From Mollicutes bacterium (lineage in GTDB: Bacteria > Bacillota_I > Bacilli_A > Izemoplasmatales > Izemoplasmataceae): DNA of 52,733 nucleotides. The stretch lies in the NCBI GenBank assembly GCA_003551005.1, contig PULR01000003.1, positions 1 to 52,733 on the forward strand. The letters run 5' to 3'. Positions within the stretch are counted from its first letter, which is position 1. Each line of letters opens with the position of its first letter. The notes under the pieces were generated by a model. The model ran no database searches. It was not told the DNA's origin and saw nothing but the letters and a program-made list of their open reading frames with translations. Positions 27,477 to 36,155 of this stretch are shown here, piece after piece. Both the position numbers and the translations under genes were made by a program.

Positions 27477-28577
27477 ATGTTGAAACGTATTTTTGTATTG
27501 CTTGTTGCGCTGTCGATAGGTTTGCCCCTCGCCGCTTGCGGCGACCCGGAGATCGATGTGGAGTTCGTGGTGGACGGCGAGGTCTACGACACTCGGACTT
27601 TCGAAGCGCCGGATACGCTGACTGGATTCCCGACTCCGACGCTTGAGGACACGTATTTCCTCGGCTGGTACCACGACGAGGATTACACCGAACGGCTGGA
27701 TTACGAAGAGGACACGTTCGAAACGGATGCGACGCTGTATGCACGGACGCTTCCCTATGAAGGGGAGCTGCTGACACCGTTCACCGATGAAGTGGAGCTC
27801 CCGGATTACGAAGGCAAGAGTTTCCCCGAAGACGGCATCGGTGAGGTCGAGCTGCAAAGCTGCATCGATGGTGACACCACCCGTTTTGTGGGGCTTGGCG
27901 ATAGCGTGCGTTATCTGCACATGGACGCACCGGAGACCACGGGGACGGTCGAACCCTGGGGCTTCGAAGCGGACGATTTTGTCTGCGAGGCACTGGAAGA
28001 CGCCGATACGATCGTGCTGCAGCACGAACCCCATCCGGAATACGGGCTTCCCGATGTTCATCCGCAGGTCGGTCCAACGGGCTCTTACGGACGACATCTG
28101 GCGTATGTGTGGGCCGATGGGCGGAATCTGAACCTCGAGCTCGTCGAGCTCGGGCTCGGGGAAGCGTCCGCAGCGCTTTCCATGTATGCCGAGGAATTCC
28201 GCCTCGCCGAGCACAATGCGGCGATGACCGGCCGGCACATCCACGGCGAGACGGACCCGCTTTTCGAACAGGAGACGCAGGAGACCACGATCAGCAGCAT
28301 CCGCGACGACCGGGAAGGCTACATGCGTACGTTCGTGAACGTCGAAGGACTCATTACGAGCGTTGATGGCGACAATTTCACCCTGCTTGATGAAACGACC
28401 GGGGAGTCAATCAATGTCTATTCACCCTCCGTTGGTGGGTGGCGTGTCACTTCCGGAAATCGTATTCGATTGGAGGAAGTCTTCGTGACCGAGTATTTCG
28501 GCACGATTCAGTTGACTAATCTCAAGGAGGACTACTTCGAGGTCCTTGAAGAGGACGTCGAGATTCCCGAGGACTGA
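27477..28577 (+). CDS. Thermonuclease (SNase)-domain lipoprotein
   Basis: The 366-residue lipoprotein (L-A-A-C, Cys21) combines three parts. Residues 26-92 are an InlB-like repeat (FLGWYHDEDYTERLDYEEDT). Residues 120-250 are a staphylococcal-nuclease domain. Residues 275-360 are an OB-fold-like module (FVNVEGLITSVDGDNFTLLDETTGESINVY). The nuclease residues known from S. aureus are present: Asp131/Asp133 in IDGDT, Arg145, Asp150, Glu153 (MDAPE) and Arg206 in SYGRHLAY. It is probably an active, Ca2+-dependent, surface-anchored nuclease that degrades environmental DNA or RNA. ATG 27477 gives 8 bases from AAAGGA; ATG 27468 overlaps it. Confidence 0.9.
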   Translation: MLKRIFVLLVALSIGLPLAACGDPEIDVEFVVDGEVYDTRTFEAPDTLTGFPTPTLEDTYFLGWYHDEDYTERLDYEEDTFETDATLYARTLPYEGELLTPFTDEVELPDYEGKSFPEDGIGEVELQSCIDGDTTRFVGLGDSVRYLHMDAPETTGTVEPWGFEADDFVCEALEDADTIVLQHEPHPEYGLPDVHPQVGPTGSYGRHLAYVWADGRNLNLELVELGLGEASAALSMYAEEFRLAEHNAAMTGRHIHGETDPLFEQETQETTISSIRDDREGYMRTFVNVEGLITSVDGDNFTLLDETTGESINVYSPSVGGWRVTSGNRIRLEEVFVTEYFGTIQLTNLKEDYFEVLEEDVEIPED

Positions 28578-28589
28578 AAGGAATAAGGG

Positions 28590-28618
28590 TTGCATTTTCC
28601 CCTCGCATCGTGTAGAAT
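28590..28618 (+). promoter_or_regulatory. Promoter of tRNA-Ala
   Basis: TTGCAT (28590-28595), a 17-base spacer and TAGAAT (28613-28618) lie 11 bases upstream of the tRNA 5' end. Confidence 0.65.
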
Positions 28619-28629
28619 TTGCATGGCAT

Positions 28630-28702
28630 GGGGCCATAGCTCAGCAGGGAGAGCGCTAGCATGGCATGCTAGAGGTCACGGGTTCGAGCCCCGTTGGCTC
28701 CA
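28630..28702 (+). tRNA. tRNA-Ala (anticodon GGC)
   Basis: A 73-base cloverleaf: acceptor GGGGCCA/TGGCTCC (one G-U pair), D arm GCTC/GAGC, anticodon arm CTAGC/GCTAG around ATGGCAT (anticodon GGC, reads GCC), T arm ACGGG/CCCGT with TTCGAGC, and discriminator A. The 3' CCA is not encoded. Confidence 0.95.
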
Positions 28703-28717
28703 GACTGTGCAAATACC

Positions 28718-28746
28718 AGCGCCCGCTGAATGCGGGCGCTTTTTTA
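28718..28746 (+). terminator. Terminator of tRNA-Ala
   Basis: AGCGCCCGC/GCGGGCGCT with a TGAAT loop and a T-run begins 16 bases after the tRNA. Confidence 0.92.
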
Positions 28747-28800
28747 TGTTATACTGTCGATGTAGGGCAACATCAAACTATCCTGAACAGGAGGGGAAGC

Positions 28801-29526
28801 ATGAACAAAGTCGGCAACGCATTCCTTGAAGGGACGAAGCTCAGGAATCAATCGAAGACCCCCCATGCGAAGGGAGAGGAGGCACCTCCCTTGCAGTGGG
28901 AAGTGCGCGGAGAGACCATGAATCTGCCGCAGCCGGAATCGGTCGATACTCCCTCGCAGTCATTGCGTGACGCCATCGAGAAGCGCCGCACCGTCCGCGA
29001 TTATGGTGAGAGCCCCTTGACGCTTGAGGCGCTCTCCTATCTTCTGTACGCGACGCAAGGCGTCCAGAAGCGGGGCCGGCGGGGCACGCTCCGCACGGTG
29101 CCCTCGGCGGGCGCCAGACACGCCTTTGAGACGCTCGTGCTTGTCAACCGGGTCGAGGGGTTGGAACCCGGCCTCTATCGCTACGACGCCCTCGGGCACA
29201 GGCTTGAGATCTGGGAACTCGGGGAGCATCACACACGGACCCTTCAGGACGCCTGTCTCGGGCAGCCCATGATTGAACGCTCGGCGGTGACCTTCCTCTG
29301 GGCCGCGGATGTCCCGCGCATGTTCTATCGGTATGGCGAGCGGGGGTATCGCTATCTGTTTCTCGATGCCGGGCATGTCTCGCAGAATCTCTACCTGGCG
29401 GCGCAGCTTTTCAACCAGGGTGCCTGCGCGATCGCGGCCTACGACGACGAGGCGGTGAACGATGCCGTCGGTCTAGATGGACAACGCCATTTCGTTGCTT
29501 ATATCACCTCTGTTGGCGAGGCGTGA
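28801..29526 (+). CDS. SagB-type nitroreductase-fold oxidoreductase
   Basis: The 241-residue protein has the FMN-dependent nitroreductase fold in its SagB/ThcOx form. Features are SLRDAIEKRRTVRDYGESPLT, LLYATQGVQ, TVPSAGARHAFETLVLV, LEPGLYRYDALGHRLE, and LDAGHVSQNLYLAAQLFNQG. SagB-like enzymes oxidise azoline rings in ribosomal peptides, but many are stand-alone and of unknown substrate. No YcaO cyclodehydratase or precursor peptide is in the window, so a peptide-modifying role is not supported. GGAGGGG lies 5 bases before ATG 28801; an extended -10 TGT-TATACT (28747-28755) lies upstream. Confidence 0.87.
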   Translation: MNKVGNAFLEGTKLRNQSKTPHAKGEEAPPLQWEVRGETMNLPQPESVDTPSQSLRDAIEKRRTVRDYGESPLTLEALSYLLYATQGVQKRGRRGTLRTVPSAGARHAFETLVLVNRVEGLEPGLYRYDALGHRLEIWELGEHHTRTLQDACLGQPMIERSAVTFLWAADVPRMFYRYGERGYRYLFLDAGHVSQNLYLAAQLFNQGACAIAAYDDEAVNDAVGLDGQRHFVAYITSVGEA

Positions 29527-29596
29527 ATACCCTGAGAGTCTCTCTGAGAGTCACTAGGAAAATTGCGTCATGCCCCCTTCCCAAATCCGCGAAATC

Positions 29597-29605
29597 TGTT
29601 ATAAT
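29597..29605 (+). promoter_or_regulatory. Extended -10 of tRNA-Pro
   Basis: TGT-TATAAT lies 10 bases before the tRNA 5' end. A -35 box at proper distance is not convincing. Confidence 0.6.
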
Positions 29606-29614
29606 GTATTGAGG

Positions 29615-29691
29615 CGGGACGTGGCGCAGTTTGGTAGCGCACTTGCATGGGGTGCAAGGGGTCGCAGGTTCAAATCCTGTCGTCCCGACCA
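29615..29691 (+). tRNA. tRNA-Pro (anticodon GGG)
   Basis: Acceptor CGGGACG/CGTCCCG, D arm GCGC/GCGC, anticodon arm CTTGC/GCAAG around ATGGGGT (anticodon GGG, reads CCC), T arm GCAGG/CCTGT with TTCAAAT, and discriminator A. The 3' CCA (29689-29691) is encoded, unlike in tRNA-Ala. Confidence 0.95.
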
Positions 29692-29705
29692 TTCATGACA
29701 AAACA

Positions 29706-29734
29706 AAAGGGCAGCTCACGGCTGCCCTTTTTTT
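29706..29734. terminator. Terminator of tRNA-Pro, bidirectional
   Basis: AAAGGGCAGC/GCTGCCCTTT with a TCACG loop carries a T-run on the plus strand and an A-run on the other; it also faces the convergent PAP2 gene. Confidence 0.88.
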
Positions 29735-29748
29735 GGTGGTGGTTGCAA

Positions 29749-30633
29749 TCAGAACCGGAAACGCTTGAAAAAGGGTGGATACAGCCCGAAACCGCCGAAG
29801 GCGACCGCGAAGAAACGGACGAAATCCAGCAGATTCGCACCCAGGCTGCCATCGTCGAACCCGAAACGCTCGAACAGTTCGCCCAGACCGACCATGATGA
29901 GCAGCATGAAAACAATACCGAGTGCGTAGCGCAGAATCTTCTTGAACCAGGGAATCCCGAGCGTGAAGCGGACGTGTCGCTTCTCGATGGCGACGGCGAG
30001 CGCGAACCCTACAAGGATGCCGTAGCCCCGGAAGAAATCGTTTCCCTCGATTAGAAAGATGCCCGGGAACAAGACGATGATGACAACCAGATAGAACCAG
30101 TGCAGCCGCTCCGGATGGTCCGCGAGACGCTGATAGACGGCATAGATAGCGAACGCCAGTACGATTCCCACCAGGGTGCCCCCCAGGACGTCCTGCAGGT
30201 AGTGCACGCCGAGGAACATCCGGCTCAGCGCCATCAGCACCGCGAGGATGGCGGCGCCGAAATAAAGGCCCATTCGGTCGTAGAAGCGGGCGATGCCGAA
30301 GAACACTGTGCTCGAGCCCTGTGCGTGACCGCTCGGAAAGGCGCTGCCGGTGGCCGTGGCCTCCCGCATGTTCTCGACTTCGGCGTAGGCCTGGAAGGGC
30401 CGCTCGATCATGAATACTTCCTTCAGGGCGTTGTTGAGGCTGATCGACACCCCGAGCGTCAGCGCGAGGAATTCGCCGAGACGCTTGTTGTAGACCCAGT
30501 AGATGAATCCGAGCAGCAGGATGTAGAACTCCGGCTCGCCAAGGAAGCTGACGGCGTTGAAGAACGCGTCCGTGAAGGGGTTGCTCCATTCCTGAAGAAA
30601 CAAGATGATGTCTGTCTGCAGATCCAAAAACAT
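29749..30633 (-). CDS. PAP2-family membrane phosphatase (paralogue 1)
   Basis: The 294-residue protein begins MFLDLQTDIILFLQEWSNPF and has about eight helices. PAP2 motifs are KEVFMIERPF, FPSGHAQGSS with the usual Ser-Gly-His, and SRMFLGVHYLQD. It is a close paralogue of the protein encoded at 36223-37110: both share the N-terminal half and VSFLG-[ED]-PEFY and NKR segments. It lies 38 bases behind the crtI-like gene, in one apparent operon with it. A role in removing phosphate from a prenyl or phosphatidyl lipid is plausible; the substrate is unknown. GGAGGAG precedes ATG 30633. Confidence 0.9.
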   Translation of the reverse strand: MFLDLQTDIILFLQEWSNPFTDAFFNAVSFLGEPEFYILLLGFIYWVYNKRLGEFLALTLGVSISLNNALKEVFMIERPFQAYAEVENMREATATGSAFPSGHAQGSSTVFFGIARFYDRMGLYFGAAILAVLMALSRMFLGVHYLQDVLGGTLVGIVLAFAIYAVYQRLADHPERLHWFYLVVIIVLFPGIFLIEGNDFFRGYGILVGFALAVAIEKRHVRFTLGIPWFKKILRYALGIVFMLLIMVGLGELFERFGFDDGSLGANLLDFVRFFAVAFGGFGLYPPFFKRFRF

Positions 30634-30670
30634 GTTTCTCCTCCTGTTCTATTGATTGAAGCATGGTGAT

Positions 30671-32167
30671 TCAGTTGCTTTTTAGGTTTCCATCCTTGCG
30701 GATGCGGTCGGAGACCTGCATGCCTGATAGTGTCACCATGGGCATCCCGCCTCCGGGATTCACGCTTCCGCCCGCGAAATAGAGGTTTCGGTAGAACTCG
30801 CTGCGCTTGGGAGTCTTGAAACCCATGTTTAGCTTTTTGTCGGAGACCACGCCGTAGATGGAGCCCCGGTTGGAGAGATAGGTCTCTTCAATGGTCGCGG
30901 GGGTCCACAGTTCTTCGGTGACGATGCGTTTTCGGAGGTCCTTCAGCCCCATGCGTTCAAGCTTGTCGAGGACGCGTTCGCGGAAGTCCGTGTATTCGTT
31001 CTCGGTGAAGGGGTTCTCCGAATCCAGATGCGGAATGTGCGGAAGGATTTTGATGATTTCGTGGCCTTCGGGTCCCTGAGCGGGGTCCGTCTTCATCGGG
31101 GCGACGAGATAGATGGTCGGATCCTTCGGCAGTCTGCCTTCGTGGAAAATCGTATCAAAGTGCGCCCGGGCGTCCTCGGCATGGAAGACGTTATGGTGCG
31201 CGAGCTGTTCATACGTACCCTTGACGCCCAGGTGCAAGGCGAAGCCCGAACAGGACGGGCCGTATTTCTTCCGATAAGGCTCGATGCGCGCATCCGGTTC
31301 TTTCGAGACCTTTTCATAGAAGGGGATGACTTCCATGTTGGAGACGACAAGATCCCCTTCAAGCTTGGTGCCATCATCAAGAATAACGGCGCGGAGGGTT
31401 TCCCCTTCGCGTTCGACCTCCGTGACTGTCCTTCCCTTGCGCACGTCGATGACGGCTTCGTTGATGAGGCGCTCCATGCCGAGGCCGAGGTTCTGCATGC
31501 CGCCTTCGACATACCACAGGTCGAATTCCCACTGGATATAGGGCAGCAGATTGAGCACGGCCGGCGCATCGTAAGGGGAAGACCCGACGTATTTGATGAA
31601 GAAATCGAGCGTTTTGGCGAGGTAGGGATTATCGACGTAGCGCCGGACGCCTTCATGCAAGGTGCGGAACAGGTCGCTGTCCTTGATGATGCGCAGGGGA
31701 TTGTAATACTTGAGCGTGTGAAGCTTGCGTTCGCTTTGACGTTCGAAGAAGGTTTTCTCTGAAAATCGATACGTCCGACGGGCGTAATTGAGGAATCGCT
31801 TGAGCGCCTCGACGTCGCTTGCATCAAGGGCGGACTCCTCATTCATTTCATCCGGGTCGGCTTTTAAATCGAGGCGTGTGCCATCGGTGAAGAAATTCCG
31901 CCAGTGGGGACGGACGGGGACGATGTCGACATAATCCCTGAATTGTCTTCCGTGCCGTTCGAACAAACGTTCGAACAGATGTGGCATGGTCAGGATCGAG
32001 GGGCCGAGGTCGAAGCTGAAACCGTCCTTCTCGAGCGTGTTCAGCTTGCCGCCGAGGTGGTCGTTCTTCTCGATAATGGTGACATCGGCACCTTCCGCCG
32101 ACAGGCTCAGCGCTGCGGACATGCCGCCGAGTCCCCCGCCAACGACGATTGCGTGTGTGTTTTTCAT
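30671..32167 (-). CDS. Phytoene desaturase-like flavoprotein (CrtI/CrtN family)
   Basis: The 498-residue protein opens with a Rossmann FAD motif, AIVVGGGLGGMSAALSLSAEGADVTIIEK, then HLGGKLNTLEKDGFSFDLGPSI, the usual CrtI N-terminus. The C-terminus YFAGGSVNPGGGMPMVTLSGMQVSDRI is the bacterial CrtI/CrtN signature. Such enzymes desaturate or oxidise C30 or C40 carotenoid precursors. No phytoene or dehydrosqualene synthase is in the window, so the substrate, whether phytoene or 4,4'-diapophytoene, is open. GGAGGCG precedes ATG 32167. It follows a prenyl-methyltransferase-like gene by 15 bases and precedes a PAP2 gene. Confidence 0.9.
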   Translation of the reverse strand: MKNTHAIVVGGGLGGMSAALSLSAEGADVTIIEKNDHLGGKLNTLEKDGFSFDLGPSILTMPHLFERLFERHGRQFRDYVDIVPVRPHWRNFFTDGTRLDLKADPDEMNEESALDASDVEALKRFLNYARRTYRFSEKTFFERQSERKLHTLKYYNPLRIIKDSDLFRTLHEGVRRYVDNPYLAKTLDFFIKYVGSSPYDAPAVLNLLPYIQWEFDLWYVEGGMQNLGLGMERLINEAVIDVRKGRTVTEVEREGETLRAVILDDGTKLEGDLVVSNMEVIPFYEKVSKEPDARIEPYRKKYGPSCSGFALHLGVKGTYEQLAHHNVFHAEDARAHFDTIFHEGRLPKDPTIYLVAPMKTDPAQGPEGHEIIKILPHIPHLDSENPFTENEYTDFRERVLDKLERMGLKDLRKRIVTEELWTPATIEETYLSNRGSIYGVVSDKKLNMGFKTPKRSEFYRNLYFAGGSVNPGGGMPMVTLSGMQVSDRIRKDGNLKSN

Positions 32168-32182
32168 TTTTCGCCTCCTAAT

Positions 32183-32779
32183 TCAGTATATGAACGGGAT
32201 GAACCGATAACGCACCTGTTTCCACTCCCGGTAGCGATCACCCAGGACCCTCTCCATCTCGCGTTCCTCGAGAGTCATTCGCTGGTTGATCACCCGGCCC
32301 ATCAGGATGACGGCCAGCGCCATCACGAGGAAGTTCGCAAAGAAGATCGGCACAGCGAAGGTCAGCAGGAAAAGCCCCAGGTAGAGCGGATGACGCAAAA
32401 ACCGGTAGGGACCGGTGCTGATGAGCTCCATCTCGCCCGAGACATCGACGTTGCGGGTGAAGTGCCGGCCCAGATAGATAGTCGAGACATAGCGCAGCAG
32501 CAACCCCAGCACATACAGCGTGATGCCGACGATGCGCAGCACGTCCTGGGCCGCGCCCACAAGGGTGAACCAGCCGAAGAACGTCAGGCCGATGGCCGCG
32601 ACAATGACGAACAGGATGGTATAGAGGATGCGCTTGAAGGTCATCCGCTCCTCAAAATCCCCATCCTTGGCTTTTGAAGGGAAGAGTGCAAATTCAAGGA
32701 TCCAAAGCGCGGTGACGACATAGAATAGGATGAACGGTGCGGACCATTCGAAAAAGACGGACAGAATGACCACCTCCAT
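32183..32779 (-). CDS. Isoprenylcysteine carboxylmethyltransferase-family membrane protein
   Basis: The 198-residue protein has five hydrophobic segments and the C-terminal signature TGPYRFLRHPLYLG with a downstream RVINQRMTLEEREMERVLGDRYREW, as in the ICMT/PEMT family of small membrane methyltransferases. Prenyl- or phospholipid-type substrates are typical; here the CrtI-like neighbour suggests a carotenoid or lipid intermediate. The start is unsure. ATG 32779 lies about 5 bases after the expected transcription start from TGA-TACAAT (32798-32790), almost leaderless. GGAGGTGG lies directly inside the first codons and could instead serve an ATT or CTG start 4-5 codons later. Confidence 0.8.
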   Translation of the reverse strand: MEVVILSVFFEWSAPFILFYVVTALWILEFALFPSKAKDGDFEERMTFKRILYTILFVIVAAIGLTFFGWFTLVGAAQDVLRIVGITLYVLGLLLRYVSTIYLGRHFTRNVDVSGEMELISTGPYRFLRHPLYLGLFLLTFAVPIFFANFLVMALAVILMGRVINQRMTLEEREMERVLGDRYREWKQVRYRFIPFIY

Positions 32780-32911
32780 TGTTATAGCCATTGTATCACT
32801 AACAGGGCAATTCTGCACGTTTTGCGCCCATCCTGCTGGTGATTTTCCATTCCCTTGCATGGCAAGATGCGTTATAATGAATTGGTAAACAAACACTGGA
32901 GGGTGAACGAC

Positions 32912-34021
32912 ATGAAAAAACTATTTCTTGCCTTTACGGCCTTGCTGGCGCTTGGCTTGCTCGCCGCCTGCGGCGAGGCCGAAGACACGTATCTCACGAG
33001 CAATCCTTACGAGACGGTTGATTGGAACGAGCAGACACCCGTCCTAAGCAATCTGCACGTACATACGGATGAATCCGACTGCGCCTCCGGTCTTCCGCAT
33101 GATGTCGTGGATTTTTATCATGAGAAGGGATATGGAGCCCTGGCCATCACCGATCATGACCTAGTGACCTATCCATGGACTTTCAGCGATTTGAGCGACG
33201 ATTATGAAGACCGTGACCCGGAAGCATTGGACATGCTTGATATTGTGGGCAACGAATTCACCGTCACCAGCGGCGATGGCTATCATGACATCGTCGGACT
33301 CTTCACGGACTACATCCCGGACCACGAAGAGACCGAGCAGGAGACTTTCGAGAACGTGACTGCCGATGAGGAGGATGCGCTCATGATTTTCGTCCATCCG
33401 GGTCGTTACTGGGAAATCTGGGAGGATTACGAACCCGGGGATCGTTTCTCGGTTGAATGGTACATGGATTTCTACGAGACCTATGACGTGGATGTACTGC
33501 CCGGTATTGAAGTCTTCAACCGCAACAACCAATACCAATACGACGTCGACCTCTGGGATCAGCTGCTCACGGAGTCGATGCCCGAGCGGCCGATCTGGGG
33601 GTTTGCGAACGACGACTTCCATGGGGAGAGCGACGACCGCATGCACCGTTCCTACATCCACGTGATGATGGAGGACCCCTCATCGAAAGAAGAGTTCCGC
33701 GAGCGACTCATCGAAGGGGCGTTCTACGCCTCGAACTCAAACCCTGACGACACGTCGCCCTTGCTTGCGGGGGTCGAGGTCGATGAGACGGAGCGGACCA
33801 TTACGTTGTCGGTCGATGGCGAGTACACGGGTATTGAATGGTATAGCGGCTACGATGAAGAGACCGGAAGCGGACAGCAGGTCGGTGAAGGAGAGACCTT
33901 TGAATACGCCGCTTTTGAAGGGGATTATGTCCGTGCGCGTATTTATCGTGAAGCGTTCGGACGTCATGCGGAGACCCTGACGCAGCCGTTCGGCTTTATC
34001 GAGGATCCCGATCGGGACTGA
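32912..34021 (+). CDS. PHP-domain lipoprotein (putative metal-dependent phosphoesterase)
   Basis: The 369-residue lipoprotein (L-A-A-C, Cys20) carries a PHP domain, a metal-dependent phosphoesterase fold. Metal-binding motifs appear in order: NLHVHTDESDC, ITDHD, VGNEFTV, VHPGR, GIEVFN and NDDFH. This is the pattern of PHP proteins with a trinuclear metal site. About 80 C-terminal residues form an acidic beta-rich region. PHP proteins on a lipid anchor are less usual than cytoplasmic ones and could act on nucleotides or sugar phosphates outside the cell. GGAGGG precedes ATG 32912; TATAAT lies at 32873-32878. Confidence 0.88.
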   Translation: MKKLFLAFTALLALGLLAACGEAEDTYLTSNPYETVDWNEQTPVLSNLHVHTDESDCASGLPHDVVDFYHEKGYGALAITDHDLVTYPWTFSDLSDDYEDRDPEALDMLDIVGNEFTVTSGDGYHDIVGLFTDYIPDHEETEQETFENVTADEEDALMIFVHPGRYWEIWEDYEPGDRFSVEWYMDFYETYDVDVLPGIEVFNRNNQYQYDVDLWDQLLTESMPERPIWGFANDDFHGESDDRMHRSYIHVMMEDPSSKEEFRERLIEGAFYASNSNPDDTSPLLAGVEVDETERTITLSVDGEYTGIEWYSGYDEETGSGQQVGEGETFEYAAFEGDYVRARIYREAFGRHAETLTQPFGFIEDPDRD

Positions 34022-34213
34022 CAGCACGCTTGGATTCGAATTGAAGTCGGAAAGCTTGGTAAGTTCACAGTGGATGCCGTTTTTTGATTGACGGGGCCAT
34101 CCGCTTAACTGAAGGCATGTTTTCTGCAGAGTTGAGTCAACCAGGCGGAGGGAGCTGCGTATCGAGCCATGCGCGCCTCGTCCGCCTGATTGTTTAAACG
34201 GTGAGTAAAGCGT

Positions 34214-34242
34214 TTGAGCGCAACCCTTCCTTCCCGTATACT
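34214..34242 (+). promoter_or_regulatory. Promoter of the large glycerophosphodiesterase gene
   Basis: TTGAGC (34214-34219), a 17-base spacer and TATACT (34237-34242) lie 27 bases before the start codon. The 248-base gap upstream (34022-34269) holds no gene. Confidence 0.7.
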
Positions 34243-34269
34243 GACTAATGAAAACCGAGGAGGGATACG

Positions 34270-36117
34270 ATGGCTGAACGCCTGAAGGATACGTTCGGCA
34301 CCGTGTATCGCACATTGGCATTCAATTTTCGCACACTCGCGCTGTTTGAGATTCTTTATCGAGCTTTCGGGGTCTTGATTATCTTCCCCCTCGTCCGCTG
34401 GTTGTTCTTGCTTTCCATTGACGTTTACGGGCTGCCGTATGTGACCAATGCATTGCTCGTGGATTATCTGACACACCCCACGACCGTGTTGTTCGTATTG
34501 GTGATTCTGGTTGTCTTCAGCATCTACATCCTCATCGAAATGGTGCACCTTTCGGTGTTGTTCCGCCTGAGCAAGCAAGGCCGCAAGGTCCCGCTGGGCG
34601 CCCTGCTGCGCCTGTCGTTCGCCCGCATCGTCCGTCCGCTGAGGCGGGCGCATGTCGTGGCCGTGCTGCTGCCGCTGCTGTTTTTCGTCCTCGTCGAGAC
34701 GCTGCAGGTCGCGGGCGTCGCCGCGACCGTCTCGCTGCCGCCCTATCTCACGCAGTACATTGAGGAGGAGCTCTGGCTGCGACTGTTGACGCTGGGGCTG
34801 CTGGTCGGTTTCTTCGTTCTCTTCATCGAGTTCGGACATCTGCTGCAAGTGTATATCCTCGGCCGTGAGAAAGACGGCTCCTATCGCGTCGTCCGTCGAC
34901 TGATTCGCGGACGGCGGCTGCGCATCGCCGGGGAGTTCGCTCTGCTCAACGTTGTGATCAACCTCATCCTGTACGCCTTCTATCTGCTGTTGATTCTGCT
35001 GGCCTCGGGTTTCAGCCTAGTCACCTTCGGGCAGGATCTTGCGCTCGGCGTGCTTTTGACGGTGCTTTATGTCTTCTATGTCATCGTCGGCATCGTCGCC
35101 GCCTTGACCATCGTGCCCATCAACTACGCGTTGGCCTTTGAATGGTATGACCGGGGCCGAGAACGTCACGGCATTCCCGAAGAGACCCCCTTGAACCCGG
35201 AACTCAAGCCGTTGCGAGGCGTCAGCCGTCGCTGGTTGAAACGCGCGGCTGTCCTTGGCGGGGTGTTTCTGCTGGTGGCCAACTTCTTCACGGTCCTCGG
35301 TGTCATCGCCGAGGAGCGAAGCCCCGTCGCCGCCTTGAACGACCCCGACATCATCGCGCATCGCGGCGCCTCCTGGGATGCGCCGGAGAACACTCTGGCG
35401 GCCGTGGAGCTGGCCATGGAACAGCGGGCGGACTGGATCGAGTTCGACGTCCATGAAACCGCCGACGGCGAAGCGGTCGTGCTGCACGATTACACGCTCG
35501 GTCGTACGACGGATGATGAAGGGAATCGTCGGGTCGAGGATGTCACGCTGGAGGAAATCCGCGAACTTGATGCGGGTAGCTGGTTCGACCCCGCCTTCGA
35601 GGGCGAGCCCGTCCCCACCCTCGAAGAGGTATTCGAGCTGACGGCCGGCGAGACAAAACTCTATGTCGAGCTCAAGCCGGACAAACCGAGCCTCACCGAG
35701 ACAACCGTGGAGCTGATCGAGACCTACGAGATGGAGGAGGACGCGAAGGTCATGTCCTTCCACCGTGACACGTTGCGGGACGTCAAGACCTTGAACGAGG
35801 AAATCGATACCGTGCTGCTGATGGCGACGTTCTTCGGAGATTTCTCCTCCGTCGTCCGCGCTCCCGATTTCGACCACTTCGCCATCGAGAAGCACTTCCT
35901 CCTGACCAACGACCACTACATCGACCGCGTGCAAAGCGAAGGCAAGACCGTCCAGGCCTGGACGGTCAACTCACAGAGAATGCTCGCAAACGTCACCGAC
36001 GCGGGCGTGGACGGCATCATCACCGACCGTCCGGTGCTTGCGCGGGAGATCGCTTATTCCCAGCGCACCTCGGATTTTCTGGACGAGCTTCTCGACCGGC
36101 TCTTCGACCGGGACTGA
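34270..36117 (+). CDS. Large membrane glycerophosphodiester phosphodiesterase
   Basis: The 615-residue protein has a long membrane portion (1-350, seven to eight helices) resembling the GlpQ-type membrane domain of large diesterases. A catalytic GDPD barrel follows (about 360-610). The barrel shows IAHRGASWDAPENTLAAVELAM, WIEFDVHETADGEAVVLHD with the metal-binding Glu, Asp and His, LYVELKP, and VQAWTVNSQRMLANVTDAGVDGIITDRP. Such proteins may hydrolyse glycerophosphodiesters or polymer units such as lipoteichoic-acid backbone. GAGGAGGG lies just before ATG 34270. A bidirectional terminator follows. Confidence 0.93.
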   Translation: MAERLKDTFGTVYRTLAFNFRTLALFEILYRAFGVLIIFPLVRWLFLLSIDVYGLPYVTNALLVDYLTHPTTVLFVLVILVVFSIYILIEMVHLSVLFRLSKQGRKVPLGALLRLSFARIVRPLRRAHVVAVLLPLLFFVLVETLQVAGVAATVSLPPYLTQYIEEELWLRLLTLGLLVGFFVLFIEFGHLLQVYILGREKDGSYRVVRRLIRGRRLRIAGEFALLNVVINLILYAFYLLLILLASGFSLVTFGQDLALGVLLTVLYVFYVIVGIVAALTIVPINYALAFEWYDRGRERHGIPEETPLNPELKPLRGVSRRWLKRAAVLGGVFLLVANFFTVLGVIAEERSPVAALNDPDIIAHRGASWDAPENTLAAVELAMEQRADWIEFDVHETADGEAVVLHDYTLGRTTDDEGNRRVEDVTLEEIRELDAGSWFDPAFEGEPVPTLEEVFELTAGETKLYVELKPDKPSLTETTVELIETYEMEEDAKVMSFHRDTLRDVKTLNEEIDTVLLMATFFGDFSSVVRAPDFDHFAIEKHFLLTNDHYIDRVQSEGKTVQAWTVNSQRMLANVTDAGVDGIITDRPVLAREIAYSQRTSDFLDELLDRLFDRD

Positions 36118-36155
36118 CACGCTTGATAATCACCCTTCCAATTGATACCGATAGT

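Noticed and set aside
26250-28244. 664-codon open frame on the minus strand
   Set aside because: It lies antisense to the glycerophosphodiesterase and SNase lipoprotein genes, whose motifs are clear. Its translation has no recognisable domain; GC-rich codons with few stops on the other strand explain it.
28801-29526. Thiazole/oxazole-modified peptide cluster suggested by the SagB-like gene
   Set aside because: No YcaO cyclodehydratase, transporter pair or precursor peptide lies nearby; the gene is flanked by tRNAs.
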